Made by a program: the position numbers and the translations under genes. A stretch of DNA of 64,000 nucleotides, taken from the NCBI RefSeq assembly GCF_003597395.2, contig NC_133774.1, positions 40,904,988-40,968,987 on the forward strand, in the 5' to 3' direction. Positions 38,001 to 50,000 of the stretch are shown here, one piece after another. Origin of the DNA: Chelonoidis abingdonii (Eukaryota > Chordata > Testudines > Testudinidae). Every line of letters starts with the position of its first letter. Position 1 is the first letter of the stretch. The notes below the pieces were generated by a model, which searched no databases, was not told the origin of the DNA, and saw only the letters and a program-made list of their open reading frames with translations.

Positions 38001-41000
38001 TTTACCCTCCTCTCCCCCATACCCATGTGGCCTTGGATCCCCACTCAGTCTCTTTCCTCCCCCTGTCTCCATGTGTCCCTGCACCCCCAATACCATTCAG
38101 CTCTGGCTGAATGCTGCCACCCCACTAGCTCCTGTATCCCCACCCCAGTCTGTCCCCCCACTAGCACTTCTGAAGCCCAGTCTGTTACCCCCTACCCCCA
38201 GCAGCCCCATGTGCCCCACTCTGTCCGTCCCCCCCATATCCCATGCTTCCTCACCTGGTCCCATGGTAGGCACTGTGAGGAACACAGCCTCTGCTCCCTG
38301 CCTCTGTGTGGCTGGCTGCTCCAGTGTGAGAGCTGGCTACCTTCTGTTCTGGTGCCACAGCAGCCCGTGGTGGGGGAAAAGGTGTAATTGCAGCACCTCT
38401 CCAGCTGAATCTATTTTCTGTGGTGTAAAAAAATACCTGCAGGGGGACATATATGCATAACACTGGGTATTATGAGATGACCACACCATCTTTTAATTCT
38501 CTTATTCTTAAAATTTTCCACCATAAACCTTCTCCAATTAATATAAATTTTGGGATGTTTGTGTTTAAAGTCAAACTTATTTCAGTAGGAGAGATCTGGG
38601 TCTCTCCTACTTTGTTATTAACCTTGTTTAGAATATAAATCACAACATTAAATTAACTATAATTTTATATCCATTCAGTATACTGTGTCCATATAGAGTA
38701 AAATATCCTGGATGCTGTATAGCCCAGCTTCCGTTTTGCTATATCCCTTTTATTATAACCACATGGATAAACATTCATTATTTATTGTGTTGGAAAATTG
38801 GTCTGAAAACAACAAGATGCAATTCAATAAAGACAAGTGCAGAGTACTTCACTTAAGAAGGAGAAATCAAATGTACAACTACAAAATGGGGAATAACTGA
38901 TGAGTTGGTAGTTCTGCTGGAAAGCATGTGGGGGTTATAACAGATCCAGGGCCGGCTCTAGGTTTTTTGCTGCTCCAAGCAAAAAAAATTTTGGCTGCTC
39001 CCCCGAACTTTTTTTTGCTTTTACATGTTTGCACTTTGCAGTTTTGTTTTGACTGTTTAAAATTAAAAAAAAAAAAAAATGAAAACAGAGAATTTGTAGT
39101 TAGTGAAACAAAACCATTTCCTACTAATGTAATTTTAACATTTAATTTTAATAAAAACCCTCCTGCCTGGCCCAGCTCTTACCTTGCTGCGGATCTGGCC
39201 TGAGGCGGATTCAGCTCCCGTCACCACTGCTACCAGGGCCAGGGGTTGGGGCTGCTGCTGGATCCCAGCCCCACTCGTCCTTGGTCTTCGCCTTGGCCCT
39301 GGCACGAGCTAGGCTCAGCTCGGGCTGCCGCTCTGCTCCCCTCTCCCCTCCCCTGGCAGGAGGTGGTGCAGAGGGGGGGAGGAGGAGGAGGAGGTGGGGA
39401 CAAGCCAAGGAGGAGCGGCCTGCCCGGGCGTCATGTCCCCCGTGCCCCCCATCCTCTGCAGCCGGAGCAGGGACGTGCTACCGGCTCCTGCCTGGGGAGT
39501 GGCCGCTGCCTGCGGGAGAGCAGCAGGGACAAGCCGAGGAGGAGCTGCCCATCCTCTGCAGCTGGGGAAGGGCCGCGCTACCGGCTCCCGTCACTCGTCC
39601 GCCGTCTGCGGCCACCACCCCCAAGGCGGAGCCAGTAGCACGGCCCTGCCCTGGCTGCAGAGGACGGGCCGCTCCTCGGCTTGTTCATGCCACTCTTCCG
39701 TGGTCAGCGGCCACCCCCATTCCCCAGGCAGGAGCCGGTAGCGCGGCCCTACCCAGCTGCAGAGGACAGACCACTCCTCAGCTTGCAGTGGCGCGAACCA
39801 GAGGTGGCCCTGGGAAGAAGAAACATTTAAAAACCTTCTGCATCTCAGCACAAACTCAGTTTTGAGAAAATTTCTTTTCAAGTCACCTTTACAAGGTATC
39901 ACTGGTTCTCAGCATCAGCTAGTGCTAAAAGGCACTAAAGCTCATTAAAAAGGTTGGATAAATATTTTCCGTCAAAACTTTTTTTGGATCAAAAACTAAG
40001 GGTTTTTAAAAAGCAGAAAAAAATCACAGACCATGTCTGCTTTCTTTCAAAATTTGTTGTGGTTTTTCTAATTGAAAAAGCTGAAATAAGTCTGCCAAAA
40101 CCTGAACATGATTTGAGGTTTCAGAAGTGTGTGGCCAAATATTTGCTGCTTGCTGTGTTTGATTGTTTAAAGAAACAATAAAAATTTCTGCTTAAAAAAA
40201 AATCCAAAACTTTTGAATTATAATGGAGTTAGATGGCTTGCCTCCTTGATCTTCTCTGGCAAAAGCGCACACAACAACAGACAGACAATGACTTTCTTCC
40301 CTCCCAGATTTGGAAGTCTCTTGTCTCTTTATTGGTCCTGTGGTCAGGTGTCAGCTAGGTTATGTGATCTTCTTAACCCTTTACAGGCAAAAGAGGAATT
40401 AACCCTTAACTGTATGTTTGACACACTCTGAAAGCTTATCAGATGTCACTGCTCAATCTGACGGGGGCCCTAGTAAGCCAAAGTTCTTCCAGCCCTTCTG
40501 AAGGGGTTGCATTTTTGGTCAGGACTTGTCTGCTTGCTGAATCAAAAGAAGGCCCTGAGTCAGTTTAAATGTAGACTTTTTATGCCAAACATCCTTTCTT
40601 AGTCAGTTGGTCTCTGGAAAACCTAGTTTGAACTGGATTATGCAAGCGTCCCCAGGCATGGTACCTCTCTGGAAGTCTTTACAACCTGAGTGATTCACCT
40701 TACATCACCATCCACTGCTTTTAGTTCCTGAAGGAACTGTGGTATCATTCCCCCTCACTCCTCCACTGCCCCAAGTTGCATGCAGTCCCTGGCCCACAGT
40801 GATACATAAACCATTCATAAGCTTAATACAGTATGTATCCCCAGAGATACTGCACAAGGTTGTATCATATGTCATAACAACCTAGTATGATATTAATCTC
40901 TTTTGTAGCTGCATCATATTGTTGACACATTCACTTTGTGATTAACTATAATCCCCAGATCCTTTCCAGTGGTACTACCGCCTAGCTGGTTATTCCCTAT

Positions 41001-44000
41001 TTTGTAGTTATGCGTTTGATTTTTCATTCCCAAGTGTAGTACTTTGCACTTGTTTTTACTGAATTTCATCTGCTGATTTCAGACCAATCCTCCAATTTAT
41101 CAAGGGCATTTCAAATTCTAATCCTGTCCCCCAAAGTGCTTTCAACCCCTCCCAGCCTGGTGTCATCCGCAAATTTCCTAAGTGAACTTTCGACTCCATT
41201 ATCCAATTGATTTATGAAGATATTGAATAGTGCTCGACCCCTGTGGGACCTGCTGGACACATTTCCCCACTTTGAAAGTGTATCATTGATAACCATTCCT
41301 TGATTACTGTCCTCCAACCAGTTTTTCACCCACTCTTTCACCTACCTGCACATGACTGAGCCGTAGAAGGCAGGCCAAGAACATACTTGGCTAAAATAAT
41401 GTAGAAATATCTTGTGGTTAATTTGCAGAGCAGAAATACACTATTTTTCTTCTTTGCCCAAGGAGTGACTCAGTTATAGGTCAGAAGAAGGAATGTGCTC
41501 GTGCCATCCAGCAAAAGTAATAGTTTCAGCCAGATATCTAGGCACTGGGACAGAGGCTGGGTGAAAAGCTGAGGGTAAAGGTAAGCAAGCTATATTTAGC
41601 AGATGCCCGCTATGAGACTGAACGTGGGCCATTCAGGCTAGGCATAAGGAGCATACAGAAGGCTGTGTGGTTACAACTAAAGCTGGGAGATTTTTTTGTT
41701 CAATCAAAACAACATTTAAGAAAAAATGTGTAGAAAAATGTTGTTTCATTCAACTTTTGTTTTCCACTTAAAGTCTTTAAAAATGGTTTTCATTGAGCTT
41801 TTCCTCTCTCGGGCTTTCCTTCTCCTCGCCTCCTTTTCCCTCTCGAGGCGGGGAGAGAAAAAGGAGGTGGGGTACAAGGGTAACAACAAATTGAAAACCT
41901 TGGAGGCTTTCTTGGTTCTTGTTTCACCAAGACGCAGAGAAACAAAAAAAACCAAACAAATAAAAACCCTGCTAAACATTTCAAATGAAATGAGGTTTTT
42001 TAGAATCCCCAACCCATCCTGCTCTTTGTTCCCCTCACCACCCTCCCCGACCCACTCCAATCCACCCCCGTTCTCCCTGTCCGCCTGACGCACACCCCCC
42101 AGAACTCTGCCCCCTCCCTGCCACCTGCCTGTCCCTGGGACTCCCTGTCCCTTAGCCAACCCCCCGGCCCCGGCCGCTTACCCCCGACTCACTGCGCATG
42201 TTGAGAAGCGGCCCTGAACAGCGCTGCAGCCACATGGCTCTGGGGAGCCTGAGCTCTTCCCCGCTCAGAGCCGCATGGTAAGGGGAGGAGCCGCTCAGCC
42301 TGGAGCTCGCAGCCCTGTCCCCTTACCACACGGCTCTGAGCGGGGCGGAGCTCAGGCCCCCCTGTGGAGCCACACGGCTGGAACGATGTTCAGGATGTGC
42401 TGAGGCACCGGAGAGATGGCGGGGGTGAGCCTCAGCCATTTTCGTGGGGGCCCCTCTGGGGCCTGGGGCAAATTGCCCCACTTCCACACACACACACACC
42501 CCCTTCCCCCGGTCGGCCCTGGCACAAACAAGCCGAGGAGGAGTGGCCTGTCCTCTGCAGCTGGGCAGGGCCGCGCTACCGGGTCCCGCTGCTCTTCCGT
42601 GGTCAGGGGCCATCCCTCTCCCCCAAGCGGAGTCAGTAGTGCGGCCCTGCCCAGCTGCAGAGGACGGGCCGCTCCTCCTCGGCTTGTTCGTGCCGCTCTC
42701 CCGAGGTCAGCGGCCACCCCCCCACCCTCCAAAGCGGGAACCAGTAGCGCGGCCCTACCCCAGCTGCAGAGGATGGGCCGCTCCTTGGCTCGCAGCAGCG
42801 GGGACAAGCCGAGGAGAAGCGGCCCGTCCTCTGCAGCCGGGGAAGGCCCGTGCTACCAGCTCCCACCTGAGGGGTCAGGGTTGGCCGCTGCCTGCGGGAG
42901 AGTGGCAGGGACACCCTCCCCACTTAGCCGGCAACCTGCCCCCCTGCACCTGGTGGCAGAATAGGCTGGTTACTGCCCCCTGGGCCGTCAGGATCCAGCC
43001 CGGGACGCCGCTTCAGGTATGAGCTGGTGCCCCAGCCTTATGCTGCCCTCTATATTTTGCCACTCTAGGCTTGTTTAGCTGGTGCCTAGAGCCGCCCCTG
43101 AGTAGATCACAAACTGAATACAAGTCAATAATGTGATGCAGTTGTGAAAAAGGATAATATTCTGGAGTGTGTTAACAAGAGTGTTATATATAAGACACAG
43201 GAGGTAATTGTTTTGCTGTGTTTGGCACTGGAGAGACTTCAGCTGGAGTACTGGGTCTAATTCTGGGTACCACACTTTAGGAAAGATGCCAAAAAATTGG
43301 AGAGAGTCCAAAGGAGAGCAACAAAAATGATAAAAGTTTTTTAAAAACCTGATCTGTGAGAAAAGATTTAAAAAACTGAGCATGTTTAATTTTGAGGAAA
43401 AAAAGACTCAGGCCTTGGCTACACTGGTGCTTTACAGCACTGCAACTTTCTCGCTTAGGGGTGTGAAAAAACGCACCCCTGAGCGCAGCAAGTTACAGCG
43501 CTGCAAAGCACCAGTGTAAACAGTGCCGCAGCGCTGGGAGCGCGGCTCCCAGTGCTGCAAGCTAATCCCCACGGGGAGATGGAGTACCTGCAGCGCTTGG
43601 AAAGCTCTCTCCCAGCGCTGGCGCCGCGACCACACTCGCACTTCAAAGCACTGCCGCGGGAGCGCTCCCGCAGCAGCGCTTTGGAGTTTCGAGTGTAGCC
43701 AAGCCCTCAGTGGGGACCTGATATGTCTTCAAATTTGTTAAGGGCTGTTACAAAGAGGACGGTGATCAATTGTTCTCCACCTAAGGTCTGACAAGAAGTA
43801 ATGGGCTTAATCTGCAGCAAGGGAGATTTAGGTTAGATACCAGGAAAAGTGTAGTTAAGCTCTGGAATAGGCTTCCAAGGGAAGTTGTGGAATTCCTATC
43901 ATTGGTGATTTTTAAGAACAGGTTGGACAAACACTTGTCAGGGATGATGTAGGTTCACTTGGTCCTGCCTCTGCGCTGGGGGCTGGCACTGATGACTTTT

Positions 44001-47000
44001 TGCCCCCCCCCCCGCCCCCCCCAGCCCTGCATTCTATGATTAGACCATATACTAATTGTGTTCTTCTGCATCTGGACTATTTCTTCCGCTCTCATGTCTA
44101 TCCTGTTGTATTGATGATGCATCTTTGAGCTTCCCTGACTCTTTGATCTGATTGATTCCCAGTGATTTCTTTTTGACTTCTAGGACCAATGCCTTTGATC
44201 CCACTCAGTTGTTCTTGAGCTGATTCACCTATTCCCATGTCTATAAGTACCTGTTTACCTTCTTTTGGATCTATCCTTCCATTTAAATGACTGTCTGAAT
44301 GGGAACCCCCATTTGCATCTTATGTAGTTCTGTCTAAGAATTGTGATCACCTGGTCACTCTTCACTTCGTAAGGAATCTGGGAAAACATGTATCAGCTGA
44401 TTAACAATCATCAGTGGTTCAGATCTCTCCCTCGGTATTTTATCCTTATCTTGATAATAGTGTAGACAGACAGTTACATCTCTTGATCTGGAGCCTACTG
44501 GGGGCCTGAAAACAAGGGATTTGTGAACTTAACACCAGTGTGTCCACCCTCTATCCTGCTTTCGGAGTCTTGGCTACTATAGACTTCGAATTATGGGAGA
44601 ACTGAAGGAAGGGTCACAGACACTCTGTCCTTTATGTCCTCACAGGGAGCATAAAGAGGCACAGGGCACACTGTGGACAGAGGGCCTCAGTGGACACTGC
44701 TGTTTAAAAGAATCCAGTCTCTCGTGCATGAGGCTTGTATACACCCCCCCCCCACACACACACCTAGAGTGGAAATCCACACAAACACATCTTGAAGAAC
44801 CACAGTTACTGTATAGTAGGCAATGGTTCTTTCTGCCTTATTAGGGAAGGAAGGCCATTGTCTGAATCAAAGTTAGAAATTCCAATTATGTATAGATTAA
44901 AAATAAAAAAAAACATATTTATAGGTGGGGCTGGTTTCACGTGTTAAGGTTGACCGACACTTTCCATTATAATACTCTGTTTTCGTTTGATTATAACTTT
45001 GCCAGACTTTACCATTTGGGCTGAAATTTTCCATGCTGGGTTCTATTTCTGGATGAATTTTTCTGGAAAACTTCAGCTAAAACATTGCAGGCATTTCTGA
45101 GAACAAGGCTAAGGAAAAGATATGTTGTTCTGCTCATAATAGAAGTTGCCGGAACATAATCTGAAAAGCCCTAGTGCCCTCATGCTTTGAGGTAGGGGTT
45201 TTGAAATTTGGTAAGGGAGGTGGACTTTGTCAGGGATATGGCTTTTGATTTCCCTATGAAAATCTACTCAAATTTGTTCATGTTTTAAACCTTTTAAATA
45301 TCACACTTAGTACATACTCATTGATGACTTCTTTGATTTTAGCTGCTAAATTCTCTAAGATTCTGACCAGGCTGGGCATGTTCCTGGCTGAGCAGAACTT
45401 TTCTTGCAATTGCAGTTCTGGTCTGCTGTGGTCTCTTCTGTGTTGTCAGTGACCACCTGCTTGCTTGGCCCAGGCAGCATATGCTAGAGAAAGCTGATTT
45501 TCAGAGTGGACAAGAGCTGGACTTGCAGAAGGGTGGGTGTGGAGGAGTAGATTGAAAGGAGGAGTCTGGCAGGGAGACTAGGACTGTAGACTGGCTGAGG
45601 AGTAGTGAGGGGGAGACTGGGAGTTGGGGTTGAGAGAGACTGGATCTGGAAGCTAAGGAGGGAAACTGGGATGCAGAGGCTGGGAGCCAGTAAGTGCTGT
45701 TGGGGAGAGACTGGGATCAGATGAGGCACTTGGGTGGGCAAGGGCTGGGGTTGTTTGGACAAGAAGACTAGGTATTGTGCAACCGAACAGGGAATTGAAT
45801 TCTGTCTACAGCTATTGTTTTGTGTTCCTGCAGGATTTAACCCATGGTCAGTTGTTTGCCAGCAATACGATAACCACCAAATCTGTGGATAGTTAGATAT
45901 AGATATATATAAAACACACACCCACACAGATTTATACAAATGCCTTCCATGTTCTTCTCACCAACAATACATATTACTTTTCTGGATCCATTTGTTTAAT
46001 TTCTCCAGTCAAACCAAACATATTAGAGGGTGATGAATCAACAATGCCCAATTTTTGTTGTTTAAATCAGTTGCTCTGTCTAGGTTCTTATACTACCTCC
46101 CTCACCATGCTCTGCATGTTGGATGGCAAGATAAGATGATCTGGGAAGGTTATTGCATCCTCAGAGGCATCACTTAGAGGTCTAATCTTCAGGTTTGACT
46201 TATCTAGACTCCAAGGAATAGCAATTCAAATCCAGCTAGCTGTAGCCTAGTATTTTCCCATGATGCAACTAAATGGAGTTCAATCATTTTACTGTATTGG
46301 AGGTTCTTCTGAATGAGATCTTACAAACACAGGTCTCATATACTGTGTATGTACATTAAAGATAACATGAGGGAAAATTTATCACTCATTATGATGATTG
46401 GAAGAAAGGTAAAGTCTTAACTTTGGGAAACTTGTGGACCAGACTAAGAAGTTAATAATATTTAAACTTTTTTTCTTTACAGAATATCTTTACAAATCAT
46501 ACTCTGGATGTAAATGTAAGGTGGATAGCTGTGCTATACTTTAAAAATGGAATTGACCGCTATTGGAGGCGTGTGGCACCACAGTAAGTTGTATGTTTCC
46601 TTTGTTTACATGTTAGAGTAGATTTTGTTGCAGTTTCACCACTGTTAAACAAAAAATTATAACTGATAGGAGGGAAGAAATGTGTGCTTGGAAGTTATAG
46701 ATTCATATTAATTTTCAGTACTAGAAAGGACGTGAAAAAGCCAAAAACTCATTAATGAACTAGTTTATTCATACTTTGACACTTAAAATTTGGTCTGTGT
46801 TGCGTTGCTTTTACGGGCCGTGTTACACAGTCTAGTCATGTTTACTGTATTTTGGGGCAGGCAGAGACAAAAAGAGCTCTCAACCACACTTGCAGCCGTT
46901 TCCCTCATTTCACACTTATTCAACAGACATTGCAGGTGTCAGCGTGACATGGTGTGTGACAATCCTGGAAGCTTATTGTACAGAATACTGTAGTTATAGA

Positions 47001-50000
47001 AGCACTATTGGACCTTGACCCCATTATGCCTTCCTTATTTATCTCCTGATATAGTGCTGGGAGTCCTAAAAAAATCTGTACTCACATTTACACTTAAAAA
47101 AACCCCCATCCTGTAAGACATATATAGTTATACATCGTTTCATATTATATTATGCAACCCCAGGTAAATTTTAGGTATATGATTTGGTAGACAAGAATAA
47201 TGGTGAAATTTAAGTTTATTCGTGGAACCTTAATTGTGAATTTCCAGATCATCAAAATAACGCAAAATTGGAACAGAAAGGAAGGGTGTAGGTCATAATT
47301 CAAGGGCAGATTTTGAGACACTTCCCTGATCTCTAATTTCCTACATCTATTGTACAGTAGGTGTGTGTGTCTGATTTACAAGTTCTAGACTCATTCAGCA
47401 GAAGAGTACCCAAAAAATATCCAAAAGAGCCTTTAATGTTTTCAAACGTCTGTCATTACTAAGACTTTCAGATCCCCCCCAAAAACTGCACACATGTTTT
47501 CTGCAGGGAAGCACAGGGATTCTGTGCGGGATGGGGGAGCGTTTTCTGCAGGCATTCAGTCACGCAGAATTTCCCCAGGAGTATCAGTGTCTGTAATGCT
47601 GAATGCTATGGCCTCTTCTCCCTCCTGCTACAAATACACCCTCCATGCAAGGGGCCAAAAAAGAACTTGGGTAATTGCCCAGTCTACTATGACCTCTTCA
47701 CAGCTCCCTGTTTGTCACTGGAGTGGGGCAGGGGCTATAATCTGGCCAGTTATCTCTAGGATTCTATCCGTTACATATTCAACATCTCATTAAGCTGCTT
47801 TTCCTGCTCCTAGTTTTTTCTCTGGGAAGCTGTCCTCTTTTCTTAGCTTGTGTTCCTTTGCTGCATTGTTTTCCTTGCTATTGTGGATTGCTTTTCGCTT
47901 CATTCTTGTATATTTGGTGCCTCTCAATTAGGTTATTGTGGTAGCAACTTGAATAATACTCTTACACCAAGTTTGTGCTTGGATTTGTGAGTGCTCAGGA
48001 TAAGTAGTCTTTCATCCTGGATTTCTGTGGATGACAAAAGAAAATACTTATTTGAATAAGTGAATGCCTCAGTTTTTCCTCTTTCCACATTTCATAAAAT
48101 ATCAAGACAAGTATCCCTCTTCCTCCTCTCCTGCCAAAAGAAAAAAAGTGTTTAATTGTCCAGACCTTAATGATTTCAGTACCTCTGATGCCAACTCCTG
48201 TCTTTCTGGCTTCCAACTGAAGCAATTTAGTAGTGTTGCTTATCTAGCTTTTCAGTCCATGAATTTTAGCACTGAAGTGAAGTTAATTTAGCAAATGGTA
48301 CTATTGTCATTTTCTCTGTTAAATAATTATTTTTGTCCATAAGTTATATTACAACTTAAAATATTAAGGGAAGATCACAATCTCTCTCTCTTCGTTTTTG
48401 ACTCTCGAGCAAGTCTTTTGCAGCAGGCGCAACATAATATCGATGGTGAATTACCATCCAGCAGATGTCACTGTTGCATCACGAGCTGCTTATCAATTCA
48501 GAAAGAAGTGTTCTGTAAACATGGATTTCTTGCTTTAAAAGTGTCTTGAGACATTTTAGTACATGTAACTATTAATGAACATATTTTTGCTTTTTTTCTT
48601 CTGTTGTGCACTTGACAGTTCTTAAAAAGATCAATACATTCAAGATAAACCTCAGATATGTAACTTGTGCACAAATCAATTTTTCAAGTGCTTTTTAGCA
48701 CTTTGCCGTATTTCCTTATCATAAGATGTTTGTGTCTGAAGATTTTTCTCCTAAATAGTCCATCTTCTGCTACTTGATCCTGTAGTAGAACCCTAATCCT
48801 GAATCTTTCATATTGTGTTTATTTATATGAAGGATGAGTTGGGTGTATATCTTTTAACAGATATGACTATTGTGGGATTGAGTGGAAAGAAAATTTGGCA
48901 CATGAGATGAGTTCCCGTTAAATAACAAAATATAAATGAAAAAATATGCAGAAATTTATCAGTTAAATTGCTTTTGTATTCTTTGTTTTTCCCAAGAGTA
49001 TCCTGTTGTAATAGTTACTTTTACAATGAAGATTAAATGTCTTAATTGTAAGCACACTAGCTTACAAATATCAGAAAATGTCACTCAGAAGTGTAGGCTT
49101 TTGAGATTGGCTATTTTTTAAGACATACTTGATATGCCTAACTTAGTGGTTCTCAAACTTCATTACACCGGAACCCCCTTCTGACAACAAAATTACTTAC
49201 ATGACCCAGTGGCGGTGGGTGAGGAGGAAGGGCAGAATGAAGCCCGGATACTGAGCCCTGCCATCCCGGGACAGGGTGGTGCTCAGGCTTCAGCTCCAGG
49301 TCCCAGCAAGTCGAATGCTTGCCCTTTCAACCTCATTAAAATGGGGTTGTGACCCATTTTGGGGACCTGACTCACAGTTTGAGAACCATTCGTCTAACCA
49401 AATAAAATTATGGTAGTGTCTGTTTTTTTAAATGGCATCTGGATACTTCAGATCAATAATTGGAATTACTGTTTCCCAAATATATTTTCCACTTTTATAG
49501 AGCTATTCAAAAACAGTAGGGTAAAATTTTGAAGAGTGTCCATGTCCCATTTCCAAAAAGATACTTAGGCATCTAAGTCTCATTGAAAGTCAATTGGACT
49601 TAGGCTCCTAAATGCTTAAATTGATTTTGAAAATTGAACTTAAAGCACTTTTGAAAATTTACCCATGTACTATAAATTTGTCTAAATTAATCTTAGGAGT
49701 AGGAGAGAGGAGAGTACATGTGATGTAGCTGGAGAGGAACTTTGCTGAAAACTAGGAAAATTGCTATAAATGTTTGATGTAAAAACACATCTCATTTTGT
49801 TCTGTATTGTATTAACTTGGACCTTTAAGGCTTGTCTAGACTAGGCTAAAAGGTGTATTTTGAAGATAACAAGTTTTAAACAATAGGAAATTTAGTAGTA
49901 TTTGTTGGGAGAACTGAATCATAGAAGAGAGTCAGTCTGGCTAGTGTCTGTGTTTCTCTCTGTTGCTTGAGAAAACTGTGAAAAGGAATAGATTCTGGAA

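Larger units (their letters stand above)
38947..43100. mobile_element. Large hAT-like element (4.15 kb) interrupting CR1
   Basis: Ends CAGGGCCGGCTCTAGG and CTAGAGCCGCCCCTG are inverted repeats. 8-bp flanks aacagatc (38939-38946) and agtagatc (43101-43108) share 6 of 8. GC-rich subterminal blocks (39180-39800 and 42180-42960) repeat the unit TCCTCTGCAGC(T/C)GGGG..GCGCTACCGG in both orientations. It contains a probable LTR and a CR1 fragment. No transposase is recognised; the GC-rich ORFs are repeat translations. Confidence 0.75.

Noticed and set aside
39246..39865. ORFs of 115-194 codons in GC-rich DNA, and similar ones at 42352-43022
   Set aside because: Repeated units of a transposon; similar peptides recur in several frames and both blocks, without a domain.
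45484..45939. 151-codon minus-strand Ser/Pro/Leu-rich ORF
   Set aside because: Complement of a purine-rich low-complexity tract shared with another repeat copy at 61500-62200.
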